Shown here piece after piece: positions 1-6,781 of a DNA stretch of 37,375 bases (position 1 is its first letter; every line of letters starts with the position of its first letter). The translations under genes and the position numbers were made by a program. Source of the stretch: a bacterium (lineage in GTDB: Bacteria > UBP14 > UBA6098 > JAFGQG01); NCBI GenBank assembly GCA_016935765.1, contig JAFGQG010000064.1, positions 1 through 37,375 of the forward strand, read 5' to 3'. Below the pieces are notes generated by a model, which saw nothing but the letters and a program-made list of their open reading frames with translations, did not search any database and had not been told where the DNA came from.

Positions 1-37
1 CATAAACTTCGAATTTTTCTAATTTCTGTGCTCTCCC

Positions 38-70
38 TCACTGCTTACTCCCTACTGCCTACTGCGTACT
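38..70. repeat. Degenerate TACTGC word repeat
   Basis: The words CACTGCT, TACTCCC, TACTGCC, TACTGCG and TACT follow one another imperfectly. There is no constant period or spacer, so this is a simple-sequence array and not a CRISPR. Similar word arrays of other sequence lie at 36692-36732 and 37306-37371. Confidence 0.5.
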
Positions 71-140
71 TTTGTCTATTCCTCACCCCTTTTTTATAAA
101 CCATCTGTTTTCTTGTTATGTTAAATATACATTTCGAAAA

Positions 141-164
141 AGGTTTGAGCAGAGGCTCAAACCT
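141..164. repeat. Perfect 10-bp inverted repeat
   Basis: The arms AGGTTTGAGC (141-150) and GCTCAAACCT (155-164) are exact reverse complements around an AGAG loop, and ACC follows the right arm. The CCTAC end resembles the ends of the palindromes at 608-622 and 27544-27571. It could fold as a hairpin but no T-run follows on either strand, so I do not call it a terminator. Confidence 0.75.
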
Positions 165-274
165 ACCCGGTGGTTTATTATATAAAAAAATGCTTTTACA
201 AGAAATCTGATATAACACCTGCTCTACATCCCTATCCCGCTTATTTTACTCTTTTATAATTATATTCAAAAACT

Positions 275-304
275 AATATACCCCCCCCACCGCGAAATTG
301 TCAA
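275..304 (-). promoter_or_regulatory. Possible leftward promoter with G8 spacer tract
   Basis: On the minus strand TTGACA (299-304) is followed after 18 bases by TATATT (275-280). The spacer contains eight consecutive G (C run at 281-288 on the plus strand). It would drive a gene to the left of the window. The -35 is perfect and the spacing is within the sigma-70 range. The homopolymer in the spacer would allow slipped-strand changes of the -35/-10 distance. No target gene is visible here. Confidence 0.45.
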
Positions 305-607
305 GTAAAAAATCAGTGTAAACCCAGATTTTACAAATAGTTAGACAATTCCTAAATAACCATGATTTGAATATAATATTATACTCGATACTTAATTAAT
401 ATGAAATTCAATACTATAAATATTCCGTTCCTCCGGAACTTTTCATTAAGGGTGATACTCAAAACTATAAGTATTTCTTCACAACGTGAATATGAGAAAT
501 CCTGAAGTTTAATATTGCTATTGTCATTTTCTTCCTCTCCAATTTTTCTCTGCGTCTCTGCCTATCAAGTGAGATGTTAGAAAATATATGGCGCGTGCCT
601 GCCATTT

Positions 608-622
608 GTAGTTTGAAACTAC
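608..622. repeat. GTAG...CTAC palindrome
   Basis: GTAGTTT and AAACTAC flank a single G, giving 7-base arms. The GTAG/CTAC ends recall the outer bases of the in-gene palindromes at 27544-27571 and 30478-30505. It lies in non-coding DNA. Confidence 0.6.
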
Positions 623-785
623 CTCACCGGAAGCTTTTGCTTTTTTCTCTTTTTTCACTTCTTAAATCTTCAATTTTAATCACCGAAATCATACTTCGTT
701 AAAACTATGTATGGTAAACCTTGGCGAAGGAGATCGTTAATCTGCAATCGTTAATCTATTTCTCCCCCATTTTTCCACTTTTCCT

Positions 786-813
786 TTGCTATTTTGTTAA
801 ATATACCTATATT
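786..813 (+). promoter_or_regulatory. Possible waaA-lpxK promoter
   Basis: TTGCTA (786-791) and TATATT (808-813) are separated by 16 bases, and the waaA start codon lies 42 bases beyond the -10. The -35 matches the consensus in four of six positions. The -10 has the TAnnTT form seen at other candidate promoters in this window. The surrounding DNA is very AT-rich, so a chance match is possible. Confidence 0.35.
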
Positions 814-855
814 TTCCTTTTTACTATAAACTAGCATAAATACTATTATATTAAC

Positions 856-2091
856 ATGATATGGATAATCTATAATCTCTTTATGACCTTCTTCTTCCTT
901 CTGGGCGGTGTTCCTTTACTACTATATTCCTATCTCCTCAAACACGGCATTCGTGAAAGATTCGGTTTTATCAGGAGAATACCCGGGAACTTAATCTGGA
1001 TACATACCGCATCAGTCGGCGAAGTCCGAATAGCTTCGATAATTATCCCAAAATTAAAGCAAAATTTCCCTGACCATAAAATTCTCTTGACAGTTCTCAC
1101 AAAAACTGGCAAAGAGCAGGCAAGAAAATTACTCGGAAAGTCTGTAACCGTGAGCTTTGTTCCGCTCGACCATCCAATTTTCCTTCACATTGCCCTGAAG
1201 AGAGTCAACCCTAAAATGCTAATTCTGACCGAAGCGGAATTATGGTATAATCTCATAAACACGGTCCGGAAGAAAACTCCGAACCTGTTCCTAATAAACG
1301 GCAGGGTAGCGCCGGACACTTACAATTGGGCAAAATACTTAAAGCCATATTTCGAAAAGATACTCTCCTTCTTCAGATTGATACTTATGAAGTCCGCTAA
1401 AGACGCGAATAGGATTGCCGCCCTTGGAGCGCCAATCCATAAAGTAAAGGTTCTTGGTGACCTGAAATTTTCTCAATCGCCAATCACCAGAGAATTAAAA
1501 GAGATAGAGCTGCCTGCAAACAAGAAATTCATCGCTGCGGGAAGCACTCACAAAAGGGAAGACAAGATTATTCTGAGAGCTTTCAGCGAAGTCAGGAAAG
1601 TCATACCGGACGTCATGCTGTTGATTGCGCCGCGATACACTGCCAGAGCGCCCAAGCTTGCGAAGATATCCGACAGATTGGGGCTCAGCCACGCTCTCAG
1701 AACCAAAGACCAGCTATCTGCAAAAGCTGATGTTTACATAATCGACACCATCGGAGAGCTTTGTTCGTTCTACGCCAAGGCTGATATCGCGTTCGTTGGG
1801 GGAACTCTCACAAACATAGGGGGACATAATCCCCTCGAACCCGCCGCGCTGGGTAAACCCGTGCTCCTCGGACCATACTACTGGTCAACTAAAGACTCGG
1901 TCAATATCCTGATTCGCGGAGAGGGAGCAAAAATCGTCAGGGATGAAAACGAGCTTACAAATCGACTGATCCAGATGCTTAGCAACGAAAAAATGGCGGC
2001 AAAGATGGGGCAAAATGCAAGAGAAACCGTCGAAAAAGCCCAACGGATAGCAGACGAATATATTAATGAGATCATCAAGGCTGCAAAATGA
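856..2091 (+). CDS. waaA: 3-deoxy-D-manno-octulosonic acid (Kdo) transferase
   Basis: A 411-residue glycosyltransferase of family GT30 that transfers Kdo from CMP-Kdo to lipid IVA at the inner face of the cytoplasmic membrane. Residues 1-25 form the usual N-terminal hydrophobic anchor. The early motif IHTASVGEV (about residues 49-57) matches the GT30 donor-domain signature, LTEAELWYNL is the E-x-E-x-W-x-N-like segment, and AGSTHKRED and GGHNPLEPAALGKPVLLGP are the C-terminal nucleotide-sugar region. The length is near normal for the family. The stop codon overlaps the lpxK start (ATGA), so the two lipid A/core genes are translationally coupled. The start is the first in-frame ATG. The ribosome-binding site is weak, as is common in AT-rich leaders. 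Confidence 0.95.
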   Translation: MIWIIYNLFMTFFFLLGGVPLLLYSYLLKHGIRERFGFIRRIPGNLIWIHTASVGEVRIASIIIPKLKQNFPDHKILLTVLTKTGKEQARKLLGKSVTVSFVPLDHPIFLHIALKRVNPKMLILTEAELWYNLINTVRKKTPNLFLINGRVAPDTYNWAKYLKPYFEKILSFFRLILMKSAKDANRIAALGAPIHKVKVLGDLKFSQSPITRELKEIELPANKKFIAAGSTHKREDKIILRAFSEVRKVIPDVMLLIAPRYTARAPKLAKISDRLGLSHALRTKDQLSAKADVYIIDTIGELCSFYAKADIAFVGGTLTNIGGHNPLEPAALGKPVLLGPYYWSTKDSVNILIRGEGAKIVRDENELTNRLIQMLSNEKMAAKMGQNARETVEKAQRIADEYINEIIKAAK

Positions 2092-3146
2092 GTGACATAA
2101 ATACCGCCATCTACAATTTTCTAAAGCCGGGCAGATTAGAGAAACTGAAGAGTTTTTTGGCGTGCATAAATAAAGCGATGGTCTTCCTGCGATGGCTTCT
2201 ATACAATAACGGCATCCTGCCTTCCCATTCAATAAGCCACAAAGTAATAAGTATCGGGAATCTTACGGTTGGCGGCACTGGAAAAACGGTCACGGTAGAA
2301 TACATCGCAAATAAACTATTGACAACCAACAAAAATCTTGCTATACTAACCAGGGGATATGGAAGGCGCTCAAAGGGAACTCTCATAGTGCCGCCATTCA
2401 CTGGATGGGAACAAACAGGCGATGAACCGTACATGCTCGCTCAAAACATAAAAGGGATCCCCATAGTTATCGACAGAAACAGGATAAGGGGAGCTTTGCA
2501 ACTGGTCACTCGCTCACCGAAGCGTTATATTTTCATATTGGATGACGGCTTTCAATTCCTTAAACTCAACAAGGACGTGAACATAGTGCTCCTGGACGCG
2601 AATGATCCTCTCAGCGGAAACCGTTTTTTCCCGGCGGGGAGACTTCGTGACGGCACCTGGAGGCTGAACGATGCAGACATTATCGTACTCACCAAGGCTG
2701 AACCGGGCATAGGCTATGAGGAAATTATAAACAAACTCAAAAAAATGAATGCGCACGCGCCTGTTTTTATCGCGGAACATAGACCCATAAACTTCGTTCC
2801 TGTTGAAGATGGGGATACACTGCCCCTTGCTGATGCCAAAAAAAGGAGAGCCCTCGCCTTTGCGGGAATTGCTGATCCCAAAAGTTTCCTGAACACTCTT
2901 ACTCATTTTGGAGTAGAAGTTGCCGGAGTGAAATGGTTCCTGGACCACCATAAATACACCCAAGCAGATATCGACGATATTAGAAGGGATTCACAACGCT
3001 GCGGTGCCGAGATCATCGTTACTACTCAGAAAGACGCGGTCAAACTCACCAACATTGAACCAAAACCGCGGATATATTATCTGAAAATTGGCTTTAAACT
3101 GCGGGAAGAGGATATGTTCTGGGGAGAACTGAACGCTTTACTTTAG
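2088..3146 (+). CDS. lpxK: Tetraacyldisaccharide 4'-kinase
   Basis: A 352-residue membrane-associated P-loop kinase that phosphorylates the 4' position of the lipid A disaccharide, the step before Kdo addition by WaaA. The diagnostic segment SIGNLTVGGTGKT (about residues 55-67) is the LpxK P-loop, followed by the LTRGYGR motif, DDGFQ (the conserved D-D-G-F-Q) and ANDPLSGNRFFPAGRLRD, all typical of the family. The start is the ATG in the ATGA overlap with waaA. The 3' end overlaps the stop region of the oppositely oriented VWA gene by 9 bases, so the two transcription units converge with no space for a terminator between their coding regions. Confidence 0.96.
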   Translation: MSDINTAIYNFLKPGRLEKLKSFLACINKAMVFLRWLLYNNGILPSHSISHKVISIGNLTVGGTGKTVTVEYIANKLLTTNKNLAILTRGYGRRSKGTLIVPPFTGWEQTGDEPYMLAQNIKGIPIVIDRNRIRGALQLVTRSPKRYIFILDDGFQFLKLNKDVNIVLLDANDPLSGNRFFPAGRLRDGTWRLNDADIIVLTKAEPGIGYEEIINKLKKMNAHAPVFIAEHRPINFVPVEDGDTLPLADAKKRRALAFAGIADPKSFLNTLTHFGVEVAGVKWFLDHHKYTQADIDDIRRDSQRCGAEIIVTTQKDAVKLTNIEPKPRIYYLKIGFKLREEDMFWGELNALL

Positions 3147-4343
3147 ATATACTATTTTTTTGGTTGCCACTGATCCACTATTCGTGGATACTTTCACCAT
3201 GTAGATACCAGAGGGTGCGGAAAGTAAAGGTTGCCAGGTGAAGGAAGAATGGTTGGATGTTCTCCAATCCCCCGCCAAATCATAGACAATTCTCCCATTA
3301 ATATCGAAAATTTCAATGCTAGCGTTACCAGGCGCTTCTACACGGCAGAACGAATTAAACGGATTGGGATACGCGGAAATAGTGAAATTTTCAGGTTTCT
3401 GAATACCCGCTTCCATAATACCTGTTGAAGGAACAGCATAGAATGTGTCTAAAGTTGTTGTTGGACATTCAATATGTAAGTGGCGAATATCACCGCTACC
3501 TATCAGTGTGTCATCCTCCACAACCCAATTCAGGATGTAATAGCCGCCACAGCCCTCTGAGAAGATATATTCGATGTCAGCGAGGCTCGAATCTATATGA
3601 TGTATAGTCCTATTTTTCCCACCAGTTTGGTACGCGAATCCTGCAGTGTCGCCATAAAAATAATCGGAGCTCTCCCCAACTCCTGCGCAGGAAAATAAAA
3701 TTCCCTCATACACTAATAAAGTATCGATAATTTCGTACCTGGTCAAATCACAATACGCAGCACCACAACCTCGTTCATAAAACCCATCCGAATCTGTAAG
3801 AACATGAATAATAGTATTCAATTCCGGGTTACTTATGTTACAAGCGCGCTCCATCGCATCTATCGTATTTTCAGGATAAACACCACCGCCAGCACAACGT
3901 ATATCACGGAGACGGGTTACAAGTGTATCAACATCATCGAAAACGGTCGAATCCTCACTTACTTCCAGATGGAAAGTGATAAGACGATAGAATGGGTTTA
4001 TACCATGATCGGTAAGGCAGGTAGCAAAATCAGGCAAATAATCGATTAAATCTACTATTGGAGGACACATAGATCCTGAGGAGTCTATGCATAAAATAAT
4101 TTCTGCTTCACATGTATCTAGCAATCTTGTGACATTGAAATTTGGTTCATAACCCAGTATTTCAGTTATATCAAAATCCTCTCGCCAGAGACTGTCCACG
4201 AAACGCCCATCTTCCGTGACTCTAAGGAATAGATGCATTTCAGGGAAGTGTGAGGCATCGAGACGCAGGATTTCGTATTCATAAGCAGAGCCATTACTGT
4301 AAGTAACAAAACAAAGCAAAATTAGAATAATGACTTTTCTCAT
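3138..4343 (-). CDS. Secreted von Willebrand factor A domain protein with C-terminal sorting domain
   Basis: A 401-residue exported protein. Residues 1-20 form a signal peptide (MRKVIILILLCFVTYSNGSA). A VWA domain begins near residue 80. Its metal-ion-dependent adhesion site is visible as D87-S-S89-G-S91, the D-x-S-x-S motif, which in this family binds a divalent cation and often mediates adhesion. The last 75 or so residues carry the sorting-domain pattern AYPNPFN, IEIFDINGRIV, APSGIYMVKV and KKIVYLK, suggesting transport across the outer membrane and surface attachment by a type IX-like system. A good ribosome-binding site (GGGAG) precedes the ATG. A promoter candidate lies about 90 bases upstream. 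The ligand is unknown. Confidence 0.85.
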   Translation of the reverse strand: MRKVIILILLCFVTYSNGSAYEYEILRLDASHFPEMHLFLRVTEDGRFVDSLWREDFDITEILGYEPNFNVTRLLDTCEAEIILCIDSSGSMCPPIVDLIDYLPDFATCLTDHGINPFYRLITFHLEVSEDSTVFDDVDTLVTRLRDIRCAGGGVYPENTIDAMERACNISNPELNTIIHVLTDSDGFYERGCGAAYCDLTRYEIIDTLLVYEGILFSCAGVGESSDYFYGDTAGFAYQTGGKNRTIHHIDSSLADIEYIFSEGCGGYYILNWVVEDDTLIGSGDIRHLHIECPTTTLDTFYAVPSTGIMEAGIQKPENFTISAYPNPFNSFCRVEAPGNASIEIFDINGRIVYDLAGDWRTSNHSSFTWQPLLSAPSGIYMVKVSTNSGSVATKKIVYLK

Positions 4344-4430
4344 TTTCTCACTCCCTGTGAAATCAACAATAGAATTTTAAGTTAAACAAAAAATACTACT
4401 AAGCATTATGAAGGCACAGAATACAGTATT

Positions 4431-4459
4431 AATCTATCATAAATTCCCCAAGCCGTCAA
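4431..4459 (-). promoter_or_regulatory. Probable promoter of the VWA gene
   Basis: On the minus strand TTGACG (4454-4459) precedes TAGATT (4431-4436) by 17 bases. The VWA start codon is about 88 bases downstream. The intergenic position and correct orientation support it. Confidence 0.6.
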
Positions 4460-4527
4460 CCGTTTCTTGAAAAGCTTACGTTAAAGTTTGTACCTTTTTT
4501 CGATAATCAATAAACAAAAATCAATTG

Positions 4528-5502
4528 TTATTTCAATTCCGCGACTTTATCCTTCAGCGCTGGCACCACCTTGAAGAGGTCATCCACGATGCCGTAATCC
4601 GCAGCGCCGAAGATGGGAGCGTTCGGATCTTTGTTGATGGCGATTATCGTGTCCGCGTTTCTCATTCCCATAAGGTGCTGGAAATCACCGCTGATACCGA
4701 TCGCGATGTAGAGCTTTGGCTTCACGGTCTTGCCTGACGAACCGACCTGCCTGGATTTTGGAAGCCAGCCTGCATCCACTATCGGACGGGAACATGCTAC
4801 CACGCCACCGATGGAATCAGCTAACTCCTGGATCATCGCGAGGTTCTCCTCCTCCTTTATCCCGCGACCGATCGAAATTATCTTCTCCGCCTGCGTAATG
4901 TCGATCTCGCCAGCAACCGCTTCCACGAACTGAAGGAATATCTTGTCCTCGAATTCCAGGTCAAAAGAGAAGGATACTTTCTCGAGCTCTCCGGATAATC
5001 CACCTTCTTCAGCCGGCATAGAACCCGCGAGAATTGTAACAATGCCTCCATTCTCCGAGTTAAATGAGTATTCTGCGTTCACCTTGCCGCCGTAAACGGA
5101 GTTCACCGAGTAAACACTGCTTCCATCGATCCTGAAATCGATGCAGCCGGTGATGACCGGAATGTCCAGTTTCAATGCCAAAGACGGGGCAAGTTCATAA
5201 GCTACCGAGGTATGACCCATCACCATAAGGAAGGGTTTTCTCTCCTCGAACAGCGATTTAAGCGCTTCCTGGTAATACTCCGAATGGAAGTGTCCGAGTT
5301 TATCGTTTTCTATGTAAACAACTTTATCCGCGTATGATTTAAGGGATTCTGCGAGGTTATCGATCCCGCTTCCGAGAATGACTGCGACCGTTGAGCCGCC
5401 CGTTTCTTTGGCAAGAATTTTGGCTTTTGTCAATATTTCGAACGTAACATCCCTCATCTCGCCTTGTCTATGTTCTGCTAATGCGTATATATCCTTGCTC
5501 AT
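4528..5502 (-). CDS. etfA: Electron transfer flavoprotein alpha subunit
   Basis: A 324-residue EtfA that with EtfB accepts electrons from acyl-CoA dehydrogenases through FAD. The C-terminal FAD domain is clear: SRPIVDAGW, VGSSGKTVKPKLYIAIGISG, FQHLMGM, INKDPNAPIF and ADYGIVDD, all in the expected order. The usual Q-T-G-K-T of many EtfA proteins is S-S-G-K-T here and the usual G-A-I-Q-H is G-D-F-Q-H. The start codon overlaps the etfB stop (ATGA). The pair is about 6 kb from the four acyl-CoA dehydrogenase genes on the same strand, which are its likely electron donors. Whether this ETF is of the simple or bifurcating type cannot be decided from motifs alone. Confidence 0.96.
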   Translation of the reverse strand: MSKDIYALAEHRQGEMRDVTFEILTKAKILAKETGGSTVAVILGSGIDNLAESLKSYADKVVYIENDKLGHFHSEYYQEALKSLFEERKPFLMVMGHTSVAYELAPSLALKLDIPVITGCIDFRIDGSSVYSVNSVYGGKVNAEYSFNSENGGIVTILAGSMPAEEGGLSGELEKVSFSFDLEFEDKIFLQFVEAVAGEIDITQAEKIISIGRGIKEEENLAMIQELADSIGGVVACSRPIVDAGWLPKSRQVGSSGKTVKPKLYIAIGISGDFQHLMGMRNADTIIAINKDPNAPIFGAADYGIVDDLFKVVPALKDKVAELK

Positions 5503-6260
5503 AGTAACCCCTTTGTCTTAAGAACTTCAGCTACTTTCCCCGATGTTTCCGCCGGGCCGCCTTCGAATATCTCTGCCATCTTCCCGGGTGGCGGGAAATA
5601 TATCTTCTCCAATTTAACCTTCTCCGCCTTCGCTTCCGATGCTTCTACTACTTTCAACTCCTTGCTACCCGCTCTCTTAATGCCCAGGATAGAAGCGTAT
5701 CTCGGTTCGTTGATACCAGTTTGAATGGTGATAACAGCCGGGTATTTGACCTCGAACTTCTCCATCAGTCCGCCTTCGAGCTCGCGGTTGATCTTCGCGG
5801 TCTCTTCCTCTGCTTCCATTTCAACAGCCATCGATATATGGTTTATTCCCAGCATTTCGGCAAGCGTAACACCGACCTGGCTGAACCCGTCGTCACTGGC
5901 GATACAACCCGTGAAAATCAGGTCATAATCCAGGTCTTTGACCTCGTCAGCGATCAGTTTTGCGATAGAAGCAGGATCGAGTTCCTCCAGGTTCGATGGG
6001 GTTATCCTGATCCCGCTTGTAGCGCCCTTAGCCAGAGCCATTCTAATAATTTCGTCTGTTTTTTCAGGTCCAACCGAGACTATGGTTACATCGCCGCCGA
6101 ATTCCTCTTGAAGCAATAGCGCCTGTTCCAGCGCGTAATTGTCAGCTTCGTTTATGCTGAACACAAGATTCTCTTCATCCAGCTTGAGGTTCGAGGAGTC
6201 GATCTTGAGCGTGGCTTCCGCCGTCTCCGGTACCCGTTTGATACATACAATACTGTCCAT
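5499..6260 (-). CDS. etfB: Electron transfer flavoprotein beta subunit
   Basis: A 253-residue EtfB, the adenine-nucleotide-binding partner of EtfA. Features are the N-terminal CIKRVPETA, the region INEADNYALEQALLL, VGPEKTDEIIRMALAKGA, GCIASDDGFSQVGVTLAEMLG, and the recognition-loop segment LEGGLMEKFEVKYPAVITIQTGINEPRY, all typical of the family. The ribosome-binding site AAAGGAG lies five bases before the ATG. EtfBA follow the small gene at 6299-6547 by 38 bases and probably share its promoter. Confidence 0.96.
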   Translation of the reverse strand: MDSIVCIKRVPETAEATLKIDSSNLKLDEENLVFSINEADNYALEQALLLQEEFGGDVTIVSVGPEKTDEIIRMALAKGATSGIRITPSNLEELDPASIAKLIADEVKDLDYDLIFTGCIASDDGFSQVGVTLAEMLGINHISMAVEMEAEEETAKINRELEGGLMEKFEVKYPAVITIQTGINEPRYASILGIKRAGSKELKVVEASEAKAEKVKLEKIYFPPPGKMAEIFEGGPAETSGKVAEVLKTKGLL

Positions 6261-6298
6261 TTAAACTCCTTTGAATGATTATAATAATTATGGTCTTT

Positions 6299-6547
6299 TT
6301 AAAACGTCCTCATGATTTCCATAAGACTTTCTACTGAACCATTCCCCACAACCCTACCTTTTTCTCTATCTTCATCAGCTTCTTTTTCCAGCTTCTGCCA
6401 TTCCTTTGTCCAGAAATAAGATTGAGAAGGCTCCCTGAGTATTTTTACCTTTATAAAATGAACAAAATCCAATACTTCTTCAAGATGTTTTTTATACAGA
6501 GTAGAAAGCTCAGTGTTTAACTCATCAATCACTTTATTGTTTCCCAT
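6299..6547 (-). CDS. Small antitoxin-like protein without visible toxin
   Basis: An 82-residue soluble, charged protein. The middle segment VLDFVHFIK followed by YFWTKEWQKLEKEADEDREKGRV and a C-terminal VESLMEIM resembles small orphan antitoxin-type proteins in which an amphipathic helix is followed by a W-Q-x-x-E-x-E-A-D-E-D block. No toxin is adjacent: etfB follows 38 bases downstream and a 234-base gap lies upstream. A strong ribosome-binding site (AAGGAG, 6 bases before ATG) and a promoter candidate support expression. The family assignment is by look only. It may instead be an unrelated small regulator of the etf genes. Confidence 0.6.
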   Translation of the reverse strand: MGNNKVIDELNTELSTLYKKHLEEVLDFVHFIKVKILREPSQSYFWTKEWQKLEKEADEDREKGRVVGNGSVESLMEIMRTF

Positions 6548-6577
6548 GATGTGCTCCTTATTTATTTTACTTCATAA

Positions 6578-6606
6578 AATATATAAAAATTGTGCTTAAA
6601 AAACAA
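6578..6606 (-). promoter_or_regulatory. Possible promoter of the antitoxin-like gene and etfBA
   Basis: On the minus strand TTGTTT (6601-6606) and TATATT (6578-6583) are 17 bases apart, and the next start codon lies about 30 bases downstream. The DNA is AT-rich, which lowers certainty. Confidence 0.4.
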
Positions 6607-6716
6607 TATTTTCTTGCATTCCGTATCAATTTTTTCACTATTACTCTACATAATTCAACTATTACAACAGCTTTTTAAAACAGCAGATGCATTTTATTTT
6701 CAAATGTTTAGAAAGC

Positions 6717-6752
6717 CCATATTGGCACAACAAATATGGCAAACCAATATGG
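6717..6752. repeat. Inverted repeat downstream of the protease gene
   Basis: CCATATTGG (6717-6725) and CCAATATGG (6744-6752) are exact 9-base reverse complements with an 18-base loop. It starts about 30 bases after the protease stop codon on the minus strand, so it could be a weak terminator or an mRNA-end structure. The loop is long and no clear T-run follows on the minus strand. Confidence 0.45.
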
Positions 6753-6781
6753 ATTTTTCTAAAGCTTACATCTTCTTTAAA

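Larger units (their letters stand above)
1..855. other. Gene-free, repeat-rich left flank
   Basis: No convincing coding region is visible in this 855-base stretch. It is AT-rich and contains several small sequence oddities that are listed separately: a degenerate TACTGC word repeat near 38-70, an inverted repeat at 141-164, a run of eight C at 281-288 inside a possible leftward promoter, a GTAG...CTAC palindrome at 608-622, and an 11-base direct repeat (ATCGTTAATCT) at 733-743 and 747-757. A possible waaA promoter lies at the right edge. I see no tRNA, riboswitch or mobile-element signature. Confidence 0.6.

Noticed and set aside
1885..2232. Antisense open frames over the waaA-lpxK junction.
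   Set aside because: They are opposite to two well-conserved genes and have no recognisable motif or ribosome-binding site.
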